Origin: Defluviitaleaceae bacterium
Lineage (GTDB): Bacteria; Bacillota; Clostridia; Lachnospirales; WQUN01
Length of the DNA: 52,575 nt
Direction: 5' to 3'
NCBI GenBank assembly: GCA_009780585.1
Contig: WQZS01000022.1
Location: 1-52,575, forward strand
The notes under the pieces are model-generated. The model was not told the origin of the DNA, did not search any database, and saw only the letters and a list, made by a program, of their open reading frames with translations. Shown in pieces: positions 23,901 through 33,402 of this stretch. Made by a program: the position numbers and the translations under genes. Numbering within the stretch: position 1 is the stretch's first letter; the number at the start of each line of letters is the position of its first letter.

Positions 23901-25504
23901 AGAAATATATATTTTTTTTACCTTTTTTATTCGCCGTGATGTTAATCCTGTCATCTTGCGGCGGTTCATTTGACGACCCTCCCGATCCCACCCCAACTCC
24001 GAATCCCGAACTTCCAATTCCGAATTATCTCGACGATCCGCTCCCCGATTCCCCCGACCCACGTTTACCCGACCCCGCCGTGTACGCGTCGGACCGGATG
24101 GACGACGGTATTCTGCGCCTTCCCATGCGCCCGCCTTTAACGCTCAACCCCTTGTTAAACCGTGACCAAACGGTCGCGCGGATATTAGCGCTTATCTTTG
24201 AGCCGTTAGCCGTGCTGGACGAAAACCTGCGTGTGACCGGCCATTTGGCGGAGCTTGACTTCGCGATTGACTTCTCCGGTGTGGAAGTGACCATTAAATA
24301 CGACGCCATATGGTCGGATGGTTTGCCCGTGTCCTCCGACGACTTTACTTTTTCACTCGATGTACTGCGGCACGCCCCCGGGGATGCGATATACCGCTCA
24401 ACCGTCGAGAATATCGGGTCCGTACAGCGCATTGACGACCGTACCGTACATGTTACATTCGTTGACGCGAATCCCGCCGCGGGGTACGCGTTGCTTTTCC
24501 CGTTAATACCGCGGCATTATTACCGTAATGAAACGAATCCCGCCAGCCTGCGTAACCTCTCCCCCTTGGGAAACGGGCCATACCTTTTCGAGCGGATGAT
24601 TCCCCTGCAATCCCTTACCCTGCTGCGTAACCCCAACACCTTCCGCACAATGCCTTCGATAGAACGCGTTGAGGTTTTGTTCTTCCCCGACAGGCAAATC
24701 GATTTATATGCCTTCGACAGGGGATTGGTGGACGCGATCCGCCTTTCGTTGCCCGAATGGGTACGCAACCCCACCGCCAAGGAAATCCACACCGCCGAAT
24801 TCCCCGTTATGTATTTCGAATTCGTCGGTTTTAATTTTTCGCGGGAAGTATTCCATGATTTGGATGTACGGAAAGGTATCGCGCACGCGTTTGACGTAAA
24901 CGAAGCGGTGGCCACTTTTTATTTACAGTATGCCGCGCGCGCGGCGACGCCCATACACCCCCACGCTTGGATGCATGACCCTACGGCGCTTGGGCTGCCC
25001 CATGACCCCGACCGCGCGCGTCTTTTGCTGCGTGATGTCCCCCGTGACGAAGAATATCCGCTGATCATCATCGTAAGCGAAAACAGCCGTGAACGCGTAG
25101 CCGTCGCTTATCGTTTGGCAGATGGGTTGGAAGAAGCGGGTTTGACCGCGGAGGTACACGTTTTATCCGATGAAGAATTCATTGAACGGCTGGCGGATAA
25201 CAACGATTATGATCTGTTTGTCGGGTGGGCGGAACTCGGCTTCGTACCCGATTTCGCTTTTTTGATTGATCACGATACGGCATTACAGGAATTGTTGGCC
25301 GCCACGCGCGTCGCCGCCACCGAAAGCGCGTATATCGAAGCCGTGTCGCAATTGCAGCACGCGTTCATCGAACGGGTACCCGTGTTGGGGCTGGCATTCC
25401 GACATTCGGCTGTCCTGATGGGTACGAGGATTCAATCAAATATACCGCCCGCGCCGTGCCGTATCTTCGCTTATGTAAACGAATGGAAAATAATTCCCAA
25501 TTAA
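23897..25504 (+). CDS. Extracellular solute-binding lipoprotein, family 5
   Basis: A 535-residue lipoprotein with a signal peptide and a lipobox (LSSC, cysteine near residue 20), followed by a Pro-rich spacer (TPTPNPELPIPNYLDDP). The body has the peptide/nickel-binding (SBP_bac_5) fold pattern: LNPLLNRDQTVARILALIFEPL (about 78-99), WSDGLPVSSDDFTFSLDVL and SPLGNGPYLFERM. It should capture peptides or similar solutes outside the cell. No permease or ATPase of the Opp type is nearby, so it is an orphan binding protein or works with a transporter elsewhere. The ATG overlaps the slt stop. It is the last gene of the polA operon. Confidence 0.88.
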   Translation: MKKYIFFLPFLFAVMLILSSCGGSFDDPPDPTPTPNPELPIPNYLDDPLPDSPDPRLPDPAVYASDRMDDGILRLPMRPPLTLNPLLNRDQTVARILALIFEPLAVLDENLRVTGHLAELDFAIDFSGVEVTIKYDAIWSDGLPVSSDDFTFSLDVLRHAPGDAIYRSTVENIGSVQRIDDRTVHVTFVDANPAAGYALLFPLIPRHYYRNETNPASLRNLSPLGNGPYLFERMIPLQSLTLLRNPNTFRTMPSIERVEVLFFPDRQIDLYAFDRGLVDAIRLSLPEWVRNPTAKEIHTAEFPVMYFEFVGFNFSREVFHDLDVRKGIAHAFDVNEAVATFYLQYAARAATPIHPHAWMHDPTALGLPHDPDRARLLLRDVPRDEEYPLIIIVSENSRERVAVAYRLADGLEEAGLTAEVHVLSDEEFIERLADNNDYDLFVGWAELGFVPDFAFLIDHDTALQELLAATRVAATESAYIEAVSQLQHAFIERVPVLGLAFRHSAVLMGTRIQSNIPPAPCRIFAYVNEWKIIPN

Positions 25505-25566
25505 AGGAATAAACCCGTCTTTTTTTGACTATGCTTATGGTATAGCATCACGGAAGGCGGGATATC

Positions 25567-25863
25567 ATGACCCAAACATTGCAATACGCGTTACCGGCGG
25601 CGATCCATACACAGATATTTAAACGTAAAACCGAATCGAAAAAAGCAAAAAACCTTTCCCGAACCTTATCGGCGGAGGACATGGAGTTGATCGTCGGCTT
25701 GGAGTCGGTAAATAACGAACTGGCGTATATACATAGCCGCTTCGACCAAACCACCGACGAAACCCTCATCGATGCCCTTACCTTCGAATTAAAGGCCGCC
25801 GGATTGCGGCATAAATATTACCATAACCAAATCAAGGCGAAGGGCATCGTGTTCGGAAAATAA
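25567..25863 (+). CDS. yaaL: YaaL-like DUF2508 protein
   Basis: A 98-residue soluble protein. Its C-terminal half (ELAYIHSRFDQTTDETLIDALTFELKAAGLRHKYY, about 54-88) follows the DUF2508/YaaL pattern. The function is unknown. In Bacillus subtilis yaaL lies directly before bofA, as here, and this shared order supports the call. GAAGGCGGGAT precedes the ATG. A terminator follows, so bofA expression may depend on readthrough or on its own promoter. Confidence 0.7.
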   Translation: MTQTLQYALPAAIHTQIFKRKTESKKAKNLSRTLSAEDMELIVGLESVNNELAYIHSRFDQTTDETLIDALTFELKAAGLRHKYYHNQIKAKGIVFGK

Positions 25864-25867
25864 AATA

Positions 25868-25898
25868 AAATCCCGCACGCAAGAGCGGCGGGATTTTT
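25868..25898 (+). terminator. Intrinsic terminator between yaaL and bofA
   Basis: AAATCCCGC (25868-25876) pairs with GCGGGATTT (25888-25896), and TTTTT follows immediately. It lies 5 nt beyond the yaaL stop. Confidence 0.85.
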
Positions 25899-25919
25899 GT
25901 ATGGGGAGGATGGTTACAT

Positions 25920-26177
25920 ATGGATACCTTGACGTGGGTTATCCTGGTCTTGTGCTTGTGTTTCGTTGCGTTTTTGTTATACACGCGCCAATTTAAATGG
26001 TTATTGAGGGTGGGGCGCAACATGGTATTGGGCGCGGCGGGGATCCTGGCTGCCAACGCGTTACTTGCGGGTATCGGCTTGGCTGTGGGGGTTAACGCCA
26101 TCACCGCTATGGTGGTGGGGGTGCTGGGGCTTCCCGGTTTTATGATGCTTTACCTGGCGCAATTGCTGGTGGGGTAA
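25920..26177 (+). CDS. bofA: Pro-sigma-K processing inhibitor BofA
   Basis: An 85-residue protein with three hydrophobic segments, including the typical C-terminal stretch GVNAITAMVVGVLGLPGFMMLYL. BofA sits in the outer forespore membrane and holds back the SpoIVFB protease that activates sigma-K. Its presence supports an endospore-forming host. GGAGG lies 10 nt before the ATG. It directly follows the yaaL terminator. Confidence 0.9.
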   Translation: MDTLTWVILVLCLCFVAFLLYTRQFKWLLRVGRNMVLGAAGILAANALLAGIGLAVGVNAITAMVVGVLGLPGFMMLYLAQLLVG

Positions 26178-26200
26178 AGCGAAATCAATGAAGAACGGTC

Positions 26201-27022
26201 TTATTTATCTTCAATGACCCCCGACATCATTGTGGTTTCAACGCCTTTTTCCGCCCACAACTTTGCGATCTTGTTCATACCGAAGGAATCGCTGGACATA
26301 TGGCCCGCCACGATCACGTTGCCGATGCCTTGTTCCTCGACTTCCTTCGCGTCCTTTTCGGGGATGTGCATGAGTACCAGCGTGCCGACACCCGCTTCAA
26401 AGTATTCCTTTAATATCGCGGCACCCGGCCCGGTTAAGCCGGCCATCAGTACATATATTTTGCCCGCGTAGCTTTCCTTGCCGCCGGCACGGATGACGGG
26501 CTTGCGGTGGGCGTTTTTGTATTCGGGCATTTCGTCCAGCGCGTCCACGATTTCCTGCACGGTGGTGTCGGGTTTACCCGCGAACCTTTCATCCAGGAAG
26601 GCTTGCACCATGCCTTGGCTGATGATATCGGCGGGGGTGTGGATGCACATGTAGGGCATGTTGAGCAATTTCGCCGCGCTTTCCGAGCGGCGCGAGTTGG
26701 ATACGTGCTGGTTGAAGCTGAGTTCTTTCTTACGGGCGGCCAGCAATTTTTGGCCTTTGTTGCGGGGTACGCCCAATTTTTCCAAGTTAAAGATATGCGT
26801 GTGGAGCAAGTCCAGCATATCCTTGTTCGTATTCCTGGGGTGGTGGCTGATTACGCAGTCGTAGCCCAATTGCTTGCCCAGCATGATTTCCGCCGTGTCC
26901 ATGTCCACGCCCATCAATACCTTCTTGATGTTTTCACCGGGTACCATGATGTCCGAGTCTACGGGCATTTTGTCCAAGCCCGCGGCTTGTAAAGCGATGT
27001 CCATTAATTCCTGTGTGTTCAT
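26201..27022 (-). CDS. Nif3-like dinuclear metal-centre protein
   Basis: A 273-residue member of the Nif3 (NGG1-interacting factor 3/DUF34) family. LMGVDMDTAEIMLGKQLGYDCVISHHP (36-62) carries the metal-binding histidine pair, and VIVAGHMSSDSFGMNKIA near the C-terminus supplies another conserved His. The physiological role of the family is unsettled. Annotations as GTP cyclohydrolase I type 2 are not well founded. Its ATG overlaps the stop of the Fic gene (ATGA), and GGAGGAG lies just upstream, so the two are coupled. Confidence 0.88.
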   Translation of the reverse strand: MNTQELMDIALQAAGLDKMPVDSDIMVPGENIKKVLMGVDMDTAEIMLGKQLGYDCVISHHPRNTNKDMLDLLHTHIFNLEKLGVPRNKGQKLLAARKKELSFNQHVSNSRRSESAAKLLNMPYMCIHTPADIISQGMVQAFLDERFAGKPDTTVQEIVDALDEMPEYKNAHRKPVIRAGGKESYAGKIYVLMAGLTGPGAAILKEYFEAGVGTLVLMHIPEKDAKEVEEQGIGNVIVAGHMSSDSFGMNKIAKLWAEKGVETTMMSGVIEDK

Positions 27023-27816
27023 TTTGCTCCTCCTTGTGGGGTTATATGGGGTTTGTTTAACGCCTTTTGCCAGGTTTTTTCAAGTTGGTAAACTAAAAAA
27101 GCAAACAAAGGCTTAATGTCTTCGTTTGCGTCATAGGCTTCCAATGCGTTGTAATATTCGGTCCTGTCTTCATCATAAACGATTAAAGGCGGGTGGTTGT
27201 TTATCATAAGGTAGTAATTCATCATGGTACGCCCCACGCGTCCGTTACCGTCGGCGAAGGCGTGGATAAACTCGAAGCGCGAATGGAAATAGGCGGCGGC
27301 TTTAAGGATTTTGGCGGGATCGGGGGGGTTGTTTATTTGGTTTATTTCACTCAAAAGAGCCGCTATGTCGGTTTCAACATCGTCCGGTAAGGAGCCGACT
27401 TCATGACGGCCCACGACGAAGTCATGCTTCTTGAATACGCCGGGGCGTTCCCCCAATTCGAAGAAGCGGCGGTCATCGTACGTTCCCATCGTGGTGATTT
27501 CATGTGCTTCTTTAATTAGCGCAACCGTCAACGGTTCGCGTTCGATTATTTTGGGTAACAGGAAATCATAACATATCCGTTGGTTATTGATTTCAGTCAG
27601 GGTTTTTGGGGTTCCGCGGAAAGCTTTAACCAGGCCGTCCTCAAAAACCTCCCTTGTCGTATGGTAGGTTACTTCGGGATTTTCAATTTTTGCGGAATTA
27701 TACGCGAATTGGATGCGGAAATGATTGAGGCGCAAATCCAAGTCCGCCGCCGTGATAATCGTATAGCCATTCCACATCTCTATTATGTTTTCGTATGCCG
27801 TCAATGCCGCGCACAT
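27019..27816 (-). CDS. Fic-family AMPylator with built-in inhibitory helix
   Basis: A 265-residue Fic protein that transfers AMP, or a related group, to target proteins. The active-site motif HAFADGNGRVGR (185-196) is complete. Near the N-terminus SAKIEN (41-46) matches the (S/T)xxxE(G/N) inhibitory motif, so this is a class II Fic protein that holds itself inactive. The ATG at 27816 has AAAGG directly against it, so translation may be weak or the start may differ. It is coupled to the Nif3-like gene. Its promoter overlaps the divergent ABC exporter promoter. Confidence 0.92.
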   Translation of the reverse strand: MCAALTAYENIIEMWNGYTIITAADLDLRLNHFRIQFAYNSAKIENPEVTYHTTREVFEDGLVKAFRGTPKTLTEINNQRICYDFLLPKIIEREPLTVALIKEAHEITTMGTYDDRRFFELGERPGVFKKHDFVVGRHEVGSLPDDVETDIAALLSEINQINNPPDPAKILKAAAYFHSRFEFIHAFADGNGRVGRTMMNYYLMINNHPPLIVYDEDRTEYYNALEAYDANEDIKPLFAFLVYQLEKTWQKALNKPHITPQGGAK

Positions 27817-27829
27817 CCTTTGTTATTTG

Positions 27830-27858
27830 TTGGCATCGTCAGTATAGCATAGTATAAT
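27830..27858 (+). promoter_or_regulatory. Promoter of the second ABC exporter, overlapping the fic promoter
   Basis: TTGGCA (27830-27835) is 17 nt from a perfect TATAAT (27853-27858). On the minus strand TGC-TATACT (27849-27841) is an extended -10 for the fic gene within the same spacer, so the two transcription units share an overlapping promoter region. Confidence 0.65.
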
Positions 27859-27878
27859 GCAAAAAAGGTGGAATACAT

Positions 27879-29660
27879 ATGGACTTGTCCCGTAAAATGA
27901 CGTATCCGCGTGCGTTGTCGTTGCCGTTCCGCGTGATACCCTTCTATACGTTGTTGGGGCTTTTGCAGCAAATCATCGGCCTTGCCATCGCGCCAATCAG
28001 CGTACTGGTAACGGCTTATTTTATTGACACGGCGCTGGTGGTGGTGGGGGAAGGGCTGGGCGCGTCGCGTATCGTACCGCCGCTGATCGCGCTGGGCGTG
28101 TTCCAAATTTACAATTATATTTTATGGCCGCTGATGGGGCTTGCGAATACGAAGGGCCGCATGAAGACGCAATTAAAAATGCGCGTCCCGTTGGTGGAGA
28201 AACGCGCCCGCTTGGAATTTAAGCATTTGGAAAACAACGAAACGGTTGATCTGTTAAACCGCGTATGGGACAACCCCGAAGGCAAGCTGAGCGGTATGTT
28301 TAATACCTTGACGCAATTCCTGCGGGAGATGGGCGTTACCGCAAGCTATGCGGTTATCTTGTTAGCCCACGCGCCGCTGGCGGGGTCGATGCTGATTGTA
28401 TTGAGCGTACCCATATTTTGGCTGGCCATTAAATCGGGTAAAGCCACCTACCAAGCGCAACGCGATAAAACCGAACGCGACCGCTATGTGGGTACCGTCG
28501 GTTGGTTTATACACGGACGTGAACCCGCGGGTGAACGCAGCCTCTTCTGCTACGCGGAGAAAATGGCGGACAAATATCTGGCGGGCTTCGAGGATGTGCG
28601 CAAATGGCAACTGCGGATCGGTGCCCTGTGGTTCGCCCGATCGAAAAGCGCGTCGGTTATCTTGGGGTTGCTCTCCACGGCAGCGTTGTTTATGCTGGCT
28701 CCGTCGGTGGCTAACGGCAGTTTGACCGTGGGTTTGTACATCGCTTTAATCGGGGCGTTGTTCAGCACGGTTCATAGCATGAGCTGGTCGTTACCGTATT
28801 ATTTCCGGCAATTTACCACGGAGCGGGAATATTTAAAGGAATTTAACCGATTTTTGGAATTAACGGAAGCCCGTGACGCGGAGGCTTTGCCCGTTACGCC
28901 ACCCCCGAACTTCGAAAAGCTGGAATTCAAAAACGTATCCTTTACCTATCCCGGTACGGAAAAGGTGATATTAAACGGCTTGAACCTAACGATAGAAAAC
29001 GGTAAACACTACGCCTTCGTGGGTATCAACGGCGCGGGGAAGACGACAATCACCAAGCTCATCACCCGCCTGTACGACGACTACGACGGGGAAATCCTGC
29101 TTAACGGCAAGGAATTGCGCGAATGGGAAATCCCCGTAATCAAGGCGATGTTTTGTGCATTATTCCAAGATTTTGTGCGGTACGATATAACCGTGGCGGA
29201 AAACGCCGCCATCGGAAAAGCCAACGGCGCGGCGGATGAGGAAATCGATCGCGCGTTATCGTTGTCGGGTTTCGACGCCAAAGCGGAGTCGTTAAAGGAG
29301 GGTAAAAATACCCTGCTGGGCAAAACCCACGACAACGGCGTTGACCTTTCCGGCGGGGAGTGGCAACGGTTGGCCTTCGCCCGCGCGATTATCTCCCCCG
29401 CCGCCGTAAAGATATTGGACGAACCCACCGCCGCCCTTGACCCCGTGGCGGAAAGCCAAGTCTACGAAAAATTCGAATCCATCAGCAAGGGCTTTACCAC
29501 GATTTTTATCAGCCACCGTTTGGCGTCGGCCAAAATGGCGGACATCATCTATGTGCTGGACGGCGGAAAGGTCACGGAACAGGGAAACCACGGCACGTTA
29601 ATGAAAAAAAGCGGTCTCTACGCCGAAATGTTTGAAAGCCAGCGGGGGTGGTACGCGTGA
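27879..29660 (+). CDS. ABC exporter half-transporter, subunit A
   Basis: A 593-residue ABC half-exporter with a membrane domain (about 15-310) and an ATPase domain: Walker A GINGAGKTT (about 381), signature LSGGEWQR (about 489), Walker B KILDEPTAALD. The SGGEWQR signature is seen in exporters of peptides and bacteriocin-like compounds, but the substrate is unknown. AGGTGG lies 7 nt before the ATG. Its stop overlaps the partner gene by GTGA. Confidence 0.93.
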   Translation: MDLSRKMTYPRALSLPFRVIPFYTLLGLLQQIIGLAIAPISVLVTAYFIDTALVVVGEGLGASRIVPPLIALGVFQIYNYILWPLMGLANTKGRMKTQLKMRVPLVEKRARLEFKHLENNETVDLLNRVWDNPEGKLSGMFNTLTQFLREMGVTASYAVILLAHAPLAGSMLIVLSVPIFWLAIKSGKATYQAQRDKTERDRYVGTVGWFIHGREPAGERSLFCYAEKMADKYLAGFEDVRKWQLRIGALWFARSKSASVILGLLSTAALFMLAPSVANGSLTVGLYIALIGALFSTVHSMSWSLPYYFRQFTTEREYLKEFNRFLELTEARDAEALPVTPPPNFEKLEFKNVSFTYPGTEKVILNGLNLTIENGKHYAFVGINGAGKTTITKLITRLYDDYDGEILLNGKELREWEIPVIKAMFCALFQDFVRYDITVAENAAIGKANGAADEEIDRALSLSGFDAKAESLKEGKNTLLGKTHDNGVDLSGGEWQRLAFARAIISPAAVKILDEPTAALDPVAESQVYEKFESISKGFTTIFISHRLASAKMADIIYVLDGGKVTEQGNHGTLMKKSGLYAEMFESQRGWYA

Positions 29661-31573
29661 AGGAAAAGAAGAAATCCCTGTCGTTGATAAAAGTCATCCG
29701 CCGCATCGTACCGATGGTTTTCAAAAAGATGCCCGTTTTATGGTCGGTATATATTTTACTGGGCATCATACACGGCGCTTCGTGGGGTATTGTCGCCCCT
29801 GTCAACCAAATCCTGTACGACGCGCTGGCTGATTTGGCCCTAATCGGCGTGGATGGAAACATGCGGTATGTTTTTATAGGTGCTTTCTATGTGGCGTTAG
29901 TAGTGGTAAGCCAACAAATCCTTAACGGGGTGCATAATTATTTTGCCTCAGATGTTATCAACCGGAAAACCGACGGCGCGGTGCTTCGCATGTCAGCTTT
30001 GCGAAAGGTAGGGCGGTTAAACGCGAAAGCGTTTGAGGATAAGGAAGCGTTGGATGATATGCACAAAGCCATTGAGGCTTGCGGGGGAACCCCGTACCTG
30101 CTCACAACCTTCAGCGATATTATTTTCTTCTACGGCACGTATTACATCGTGATGAGCGCATACCTGTGGAGTATGCGGCCGCTACTGCTCCTCGCTCTCG
30201 CGCTTATCTTCGTACCCGTGGCACTCTCTCAAATCATCGAAGCCAAGCTGTGGGACAAATTGGAAAAGGAATCCGCGCCCATCCGCCGCCGCTTCGACCA
30301 CTACGAAGGCGCGTTGATTGCCCGCGATAAAATCAAGGAAACGCGGCTGTTCGGCGTGTTTCACTTCTTCCGCCGTTTGTATATGGATACCCTAACCCTA
30401 TTACAACAAAAGGAATGGGGCGTGCATAAAAAGATCACGGTCATCACCCTCACCCTTAACGGGATCAAGGCCCTCGGTTGGGTGGGGATTATGGCGTTAT
30501 TGTTCATTTCGCTGATGGATGGTTATATCACCGTGGGCGCGTTCGCGGCGGTGTTCGCATCGGTGGGGATGCTTTTCGGTATGTTAGAGGAAATCTTTAA
30601 CCGCATCAAATGGAACGTATCGGGTACGCTGGGCAAGACCCACAACCTAATGAATGTATTGGAAATGCCCGAGGCGAACTTGTCCCCCAATGGGGTACAA
30701 GTTGATTTAAACAAGGGCATCGAAGCGACGGACATTTCCTTCTCCTACCCAAAAGCGGATAAACCCGCGGTGGACGGCGTTTCCCTGCGTATACGCCCCG
30801 GCGAAACGGTTGCCCTTGTGGGCGAAAACGGTAGCGGCAAAACGACCTTGGTCAAGCTCCTGATGGGGCTGTATAAAGCGGAGAGCGGTCAAGTTTTGGT
30901 CGGCGGGTGTGACCCCACCGCTACAAATGAATCCGCGCTTTTTTCGCAGACCTCGGCGGTTTTCCAAGGTTATATGCAATATATCTTCACCTTGGCGGAG
31001 AACGTGTTCATCAGCGACTATGATAAGGGCGGCGAAATGACGCAGGAAACGGGATCCCAATACGATGAAGAGGGTGTGGCAAGGCAAATCGTCACGGGCA
31101 AATATAAAGATGCTGACGAAGTGGAAAAGAATGTACGAGAAAAGCTCACCGCCGCGGGGGTGGATTATACCGACACCGCCACTTTCCCCAAGGGCATCGA
31201 TACGGTACTGGGCCGTGACTTCGGCGGCGTTGAAATTTCCGGCGGCCAATGGCAGCGCGTGGCCATGGCGCGGGGCATGTACCGCGAACACCGATTTATC
31301 GTGTTGGACGAACCCACCGCCGCCATCGACCCGTTGGAAGAAACGCGCCTGTACAAACAATTCGCGGCTTCGTCCTTCGGCAAGACCTCGATACTCGTCA
31401 CGCATCGCTTAGGCTCGGCGCGCATCGCCGACAGGATATTGGTTATGGACGGCGGAAGAATAACAGAAAGCGGCACACACGATGAATTATATGCCGCCGG
31501 GGGTAAATATACGGAAATGTGGGACGCTCAAGCGGAGAGGTATGTCAATGAGCGCAATTCCCAATCAAAATGA
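29657..31573 (+). CDS. ABC exporter half-transporter, subunit B
   Basis: A 638-residue partner of the preceding gene. It has a membrane domain and an ATPase with Walker A GENGSGKTT (about 388), signature ISGGQWQR (about 523) and Walker B FIVLDEPTAAID. Between Walker A and the signature it has an acidic, lysine-rich insertion (about 455-515, with GGEMTQETGSQYDEEG). I chose GTG at 29657, which overlaps the upstream stop and has GGGGGTGG 5 nt before it, over an in-frame GTG three codons upstream. The 3' end overlaps the convergent recO by 46 nt. Confidence 0.92.
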   Translation: MKEKKKSLSLIKVIRRIVPMVFKKMPVLWSVYILLGIIHGASWGIVAPVNQILYDALADLALIGVDGNMRYVFIGAFYVALVVVSQQILNGVHNYFASDVINRKTDGAVLRMSALRKVGRLNAKAFEDKEALDDMHKAIEACGGTPYLLTTFSDIIFFYGTYYIVMSAYLWSMRPLLLLALALIFVPVALSQIIEAKLWDKLEKESAPIRRRFDHYEGALIARDKIKETRLFGVFHFFRRLYMDTLTLLQQKEWGVHKKITVITLTLNGIKALGWVGIMALLFISLMDGYITVGAFAAVFASVGMLFGMLEEIFNRIKWNVSGTLGKTHNLMNVLEMPEANLSPNGVQVDLNKGIEATDISFSYPKADKPAVDGVSLRIRPGETVALVGENGSGKTTLVKLLMGLYKAESGQVLVGGCDPTATNESALFSQTSAVFQGYMQYIFTLAENVFISDYDKGGEMTQETGSQYDEEGVARQIVTGKYKDADEVEKNVREKLTAAGVDYTDTATFPKGIDTVLGRDFGGVEISGGQWQRVAMARGMYREHRFIVLDEPTAAIDPLEETRLYKQFAASSFGKTSILVTHRLGSARIADRILVMDGGRITESGTHDELYAAGGKYTEMWDAQAERYVNERNSQSK

Positions 31574-32277
31574 TGCCGCCAAAACATTCGGGCGGCGTTT
31601 TGCATTTCACGTACGATACCGTCACCGACGGTAAATAAAAACGCTTTCGGTAAAGCATTGTCGTATATGTAGTGCAAAGCGGAAAGGGTAGGGGGGGAAA
31701 TGGGGATATACTCCCCGGAAGCCGTTGCCTTGTGATCATCGCACACCAAGCCCTCGGCGTATAAAACGAGGGTTTTTGTTTTTTCATCGCAAATCACGCC
31801 GCATATGCAGCAGGCATCCAACGTCGGCGCGACCCCGTACCATAAAAAGAACCGCAACATAAAAACCGCCAAAACCTGTAAGAGGGGCAATGGCGGTTCT
31901 TTTTTATGTAGGTAACCGAGTGCCTTAAGCGTGAGCTGTAACAATTCGTCGCAATTTTCGCTTTCCAGCACGGTCCTTTCGCATATCTCCGCAATGACAT
32001 GGGCACAGCAAAGCGCGTCGTAGTCGGTGCGCAAGTCGTAAAAACTTTCGATGACCGACGCTTGCGCCAACGAATGGAAGCCGCGCCCTTCGGCGATCAC
32101 GAGGTCAGCATAAGTAAATAACTGCGCCGCCGCGATGAACTTTGATTTGGGCTTGCGCGCGCCTCTAGCATAAACGAAGAGCCTGCCGACGCCTTTGCAT
32201 AATAACAAAAGACGCTTGTCAGACTCTCCCGCTTCATATTCCCGCAGCACCAAGCCGCGAGCTTTAAAGGTTTTCAT
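31528..32277 (-). CDS. recO: DNA repair protein RecO
   Basis: RecO anneals single strands and loads RecA in the RecFOR pathway. The 249-residue protein begins with the OB-fold pattern ARGLVLREYEAGESDKRLLLL, and a central helical region follows. The zinc-ribbon area is reduced, with CCICG (about 157-161) and only one later cysteine (LVCDDH). Length and position after yqzL and era match the Firmicutes gene order. The ATG lies inside the end of yqzL (14-nt overlap). Confidence 0.93.
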   Translation of the reverse strand: MKTFKARGLVLREYEAGESDKRLLLLCKGVGRLFVYARGARKPKSKFIAAAQLFTYADLVIAEGRGFHSLAQASVIESFYDLRTDYDALCCAHVIAEICERTVLESENCDELLQLTLKALGYLHKKEPPLPLLQVLAVFMLRFFLWYGVAPTLDACCICGVICDEKTKTLVLYAEGLVCDDHKATASGEYIPISPPTLSALHYIYDNALPKAFLFTVGDGIVREMQNAARMFWRHHFDWELRSLTYLSA

Positions 32278-32407
32278 GGGTTATTTCGGATTCATCGGTT
32301 GGATGCGGTCGCGCGGCATCCCTTTTTAAGAGTTGGCGGTACGCGATATAGGACATGGGGTTGCCCGATTCGATGAAGTGCCGCCATAATTTTTCACGAT
32401 GGTTCAT
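32264..32407 (-). CDS. yqzL: YqzL-like small protein
   Basis: A 47-residue protein (start MNHREKLWRHFIESG) with the pattern W-x2-F-x2-SG and YIAYRQLL that marks the YqzL family. In Bacillus subtilis yqzL also lies between era and recO and has the same length. I chose the ATG at 32407 because AGGGGG lies 6 nt upstream. A longer in-frame ORF has no such site. It overlaps recO by 14 nt. The function is unknown. Confidence 0.8.
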   Translation of the reverse strand: MNHREKLWRHFIESGNPMSYIAYRQLLKRDAARPHPTDESEITHENL

Positions 32408-32481
32408 AAATAACCCCCTGTAATTTTTATAACCATAGTTTTCCCTCACCGCTTGTACATATGTTATCAAATATATGGAAA

Positions 32482-33402
32482 CTAATTAAGCTCATTGTAC
32501 CCAAAATTTTTCAACAAAAAATCGCTGTCGCGCCAATTTTTCTTTACCTTTACCCATAATTCGAGGAAAACGGGTGACCCGAGCAGGGCTTCGATATCGC
32601 GGCGAGCGGTTTGGCCGATTTTTTTAAGCATCGCGCCTTGCTTGCCGATGATGATGGCCTTATGGCTGTCACGTTCGCAATACAGGGTCGCCTCGATGGT
32701 CACAAGCGGCGGCGTTTTTCCCTTGGCGGCGCGTTCCTTAAATTTCATGATTTCAACCGCTACGCCGTGGGGGATTTCTTCCTGTAGAAATGTCAGCACC
32801 TTTTCGCGGATGATTTCGGCGGTGATTTGACGTTCGGGCTGGTCGGTGATTTGGTCTTCGGGGAAGTACATCGGCCCGACTTCAAGTACGCCGCGCAAGG
32901 CCGTGAGCAGCGCAGCCGTATTATCCCCGGTCAATGCGGACAGGGGTACGATTTCCCTAAACGAATACGCTTGGCTGTACGCGGAAATGACGTTTAACAA
33001 TTCGGGCTTGGCGGTAATATCGGTTTTGTTGATCGCAAGGAAAACGGGGGTTTTTACGCTGCCCAGCTTGTCCAGTATCGCCTTGTCGCCTTCGGGTATG
33101 CCTCCCTTATGCAGCTTGGGTTCGACCATGTAAATGACGGCATCGACCTCGTTAAGCGTATTTAAGGCACTCTTTACCATAAATGTACCCAACTTCGTCT
33201 TGGGTATGTGTACCCCCGGCGTGTCGATGAAGACGATCTGATAATCCTCGCCGGTAAGGATCGTGCGGATTTGGTTGCGCGTGGTTTGGGGCTTGGCGGT
33301 GACGATGGAAATCTTTTCGCCGATAAGATGGTTCATGAGTGTGGACTTGCCCACGTTGGGCCGCCCGATCAACGACACGAAGCCGGAATAAAAATTTTTC
33401 AC
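32482..33402 (-). CDS. era: GTPase Era
   Basis: Era is an essential GTPase that binds the 3' end of 16S rRNA in 30S assembly. The 306-residue protein has G1 GRPNVGKST (13-21), G3 DTPGVH, G4 NKTD and a C-terminal KH domain with IIGKQGAMLKKIG. The GTG start at 33402 follows AAGGAG with 6 nt and overlaps the dgkA stop (GTGA). Confidence 0.97.
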   Translation of the reverse strand: MKNFYSGFVSLIGRPNVGKSTLMNHLIGEKISIVTAKPQTTRNQIRTILTGEDYQIVFIDTPGVHIPKTKLGTFMVKSALNTLNEVDAVIYMVEPKLHKGGIPEGDKAILDKLGSVKTPVFLAINKTDITAKPELLNVISAYSQAYSFREIVPLSALTGDNTAALLTALRGVLEVGPMYFPEDQITDQPERQITAEIIREKVLTFLQEEIPHGVAVEIMKFKERAAKGKTPPLVTIEATLYCERDSHKAIIIGKQGAMLKKIGQTARRDIEALLGSPVFLELWVKVKKNWRDSDFLLKNFGYNELN

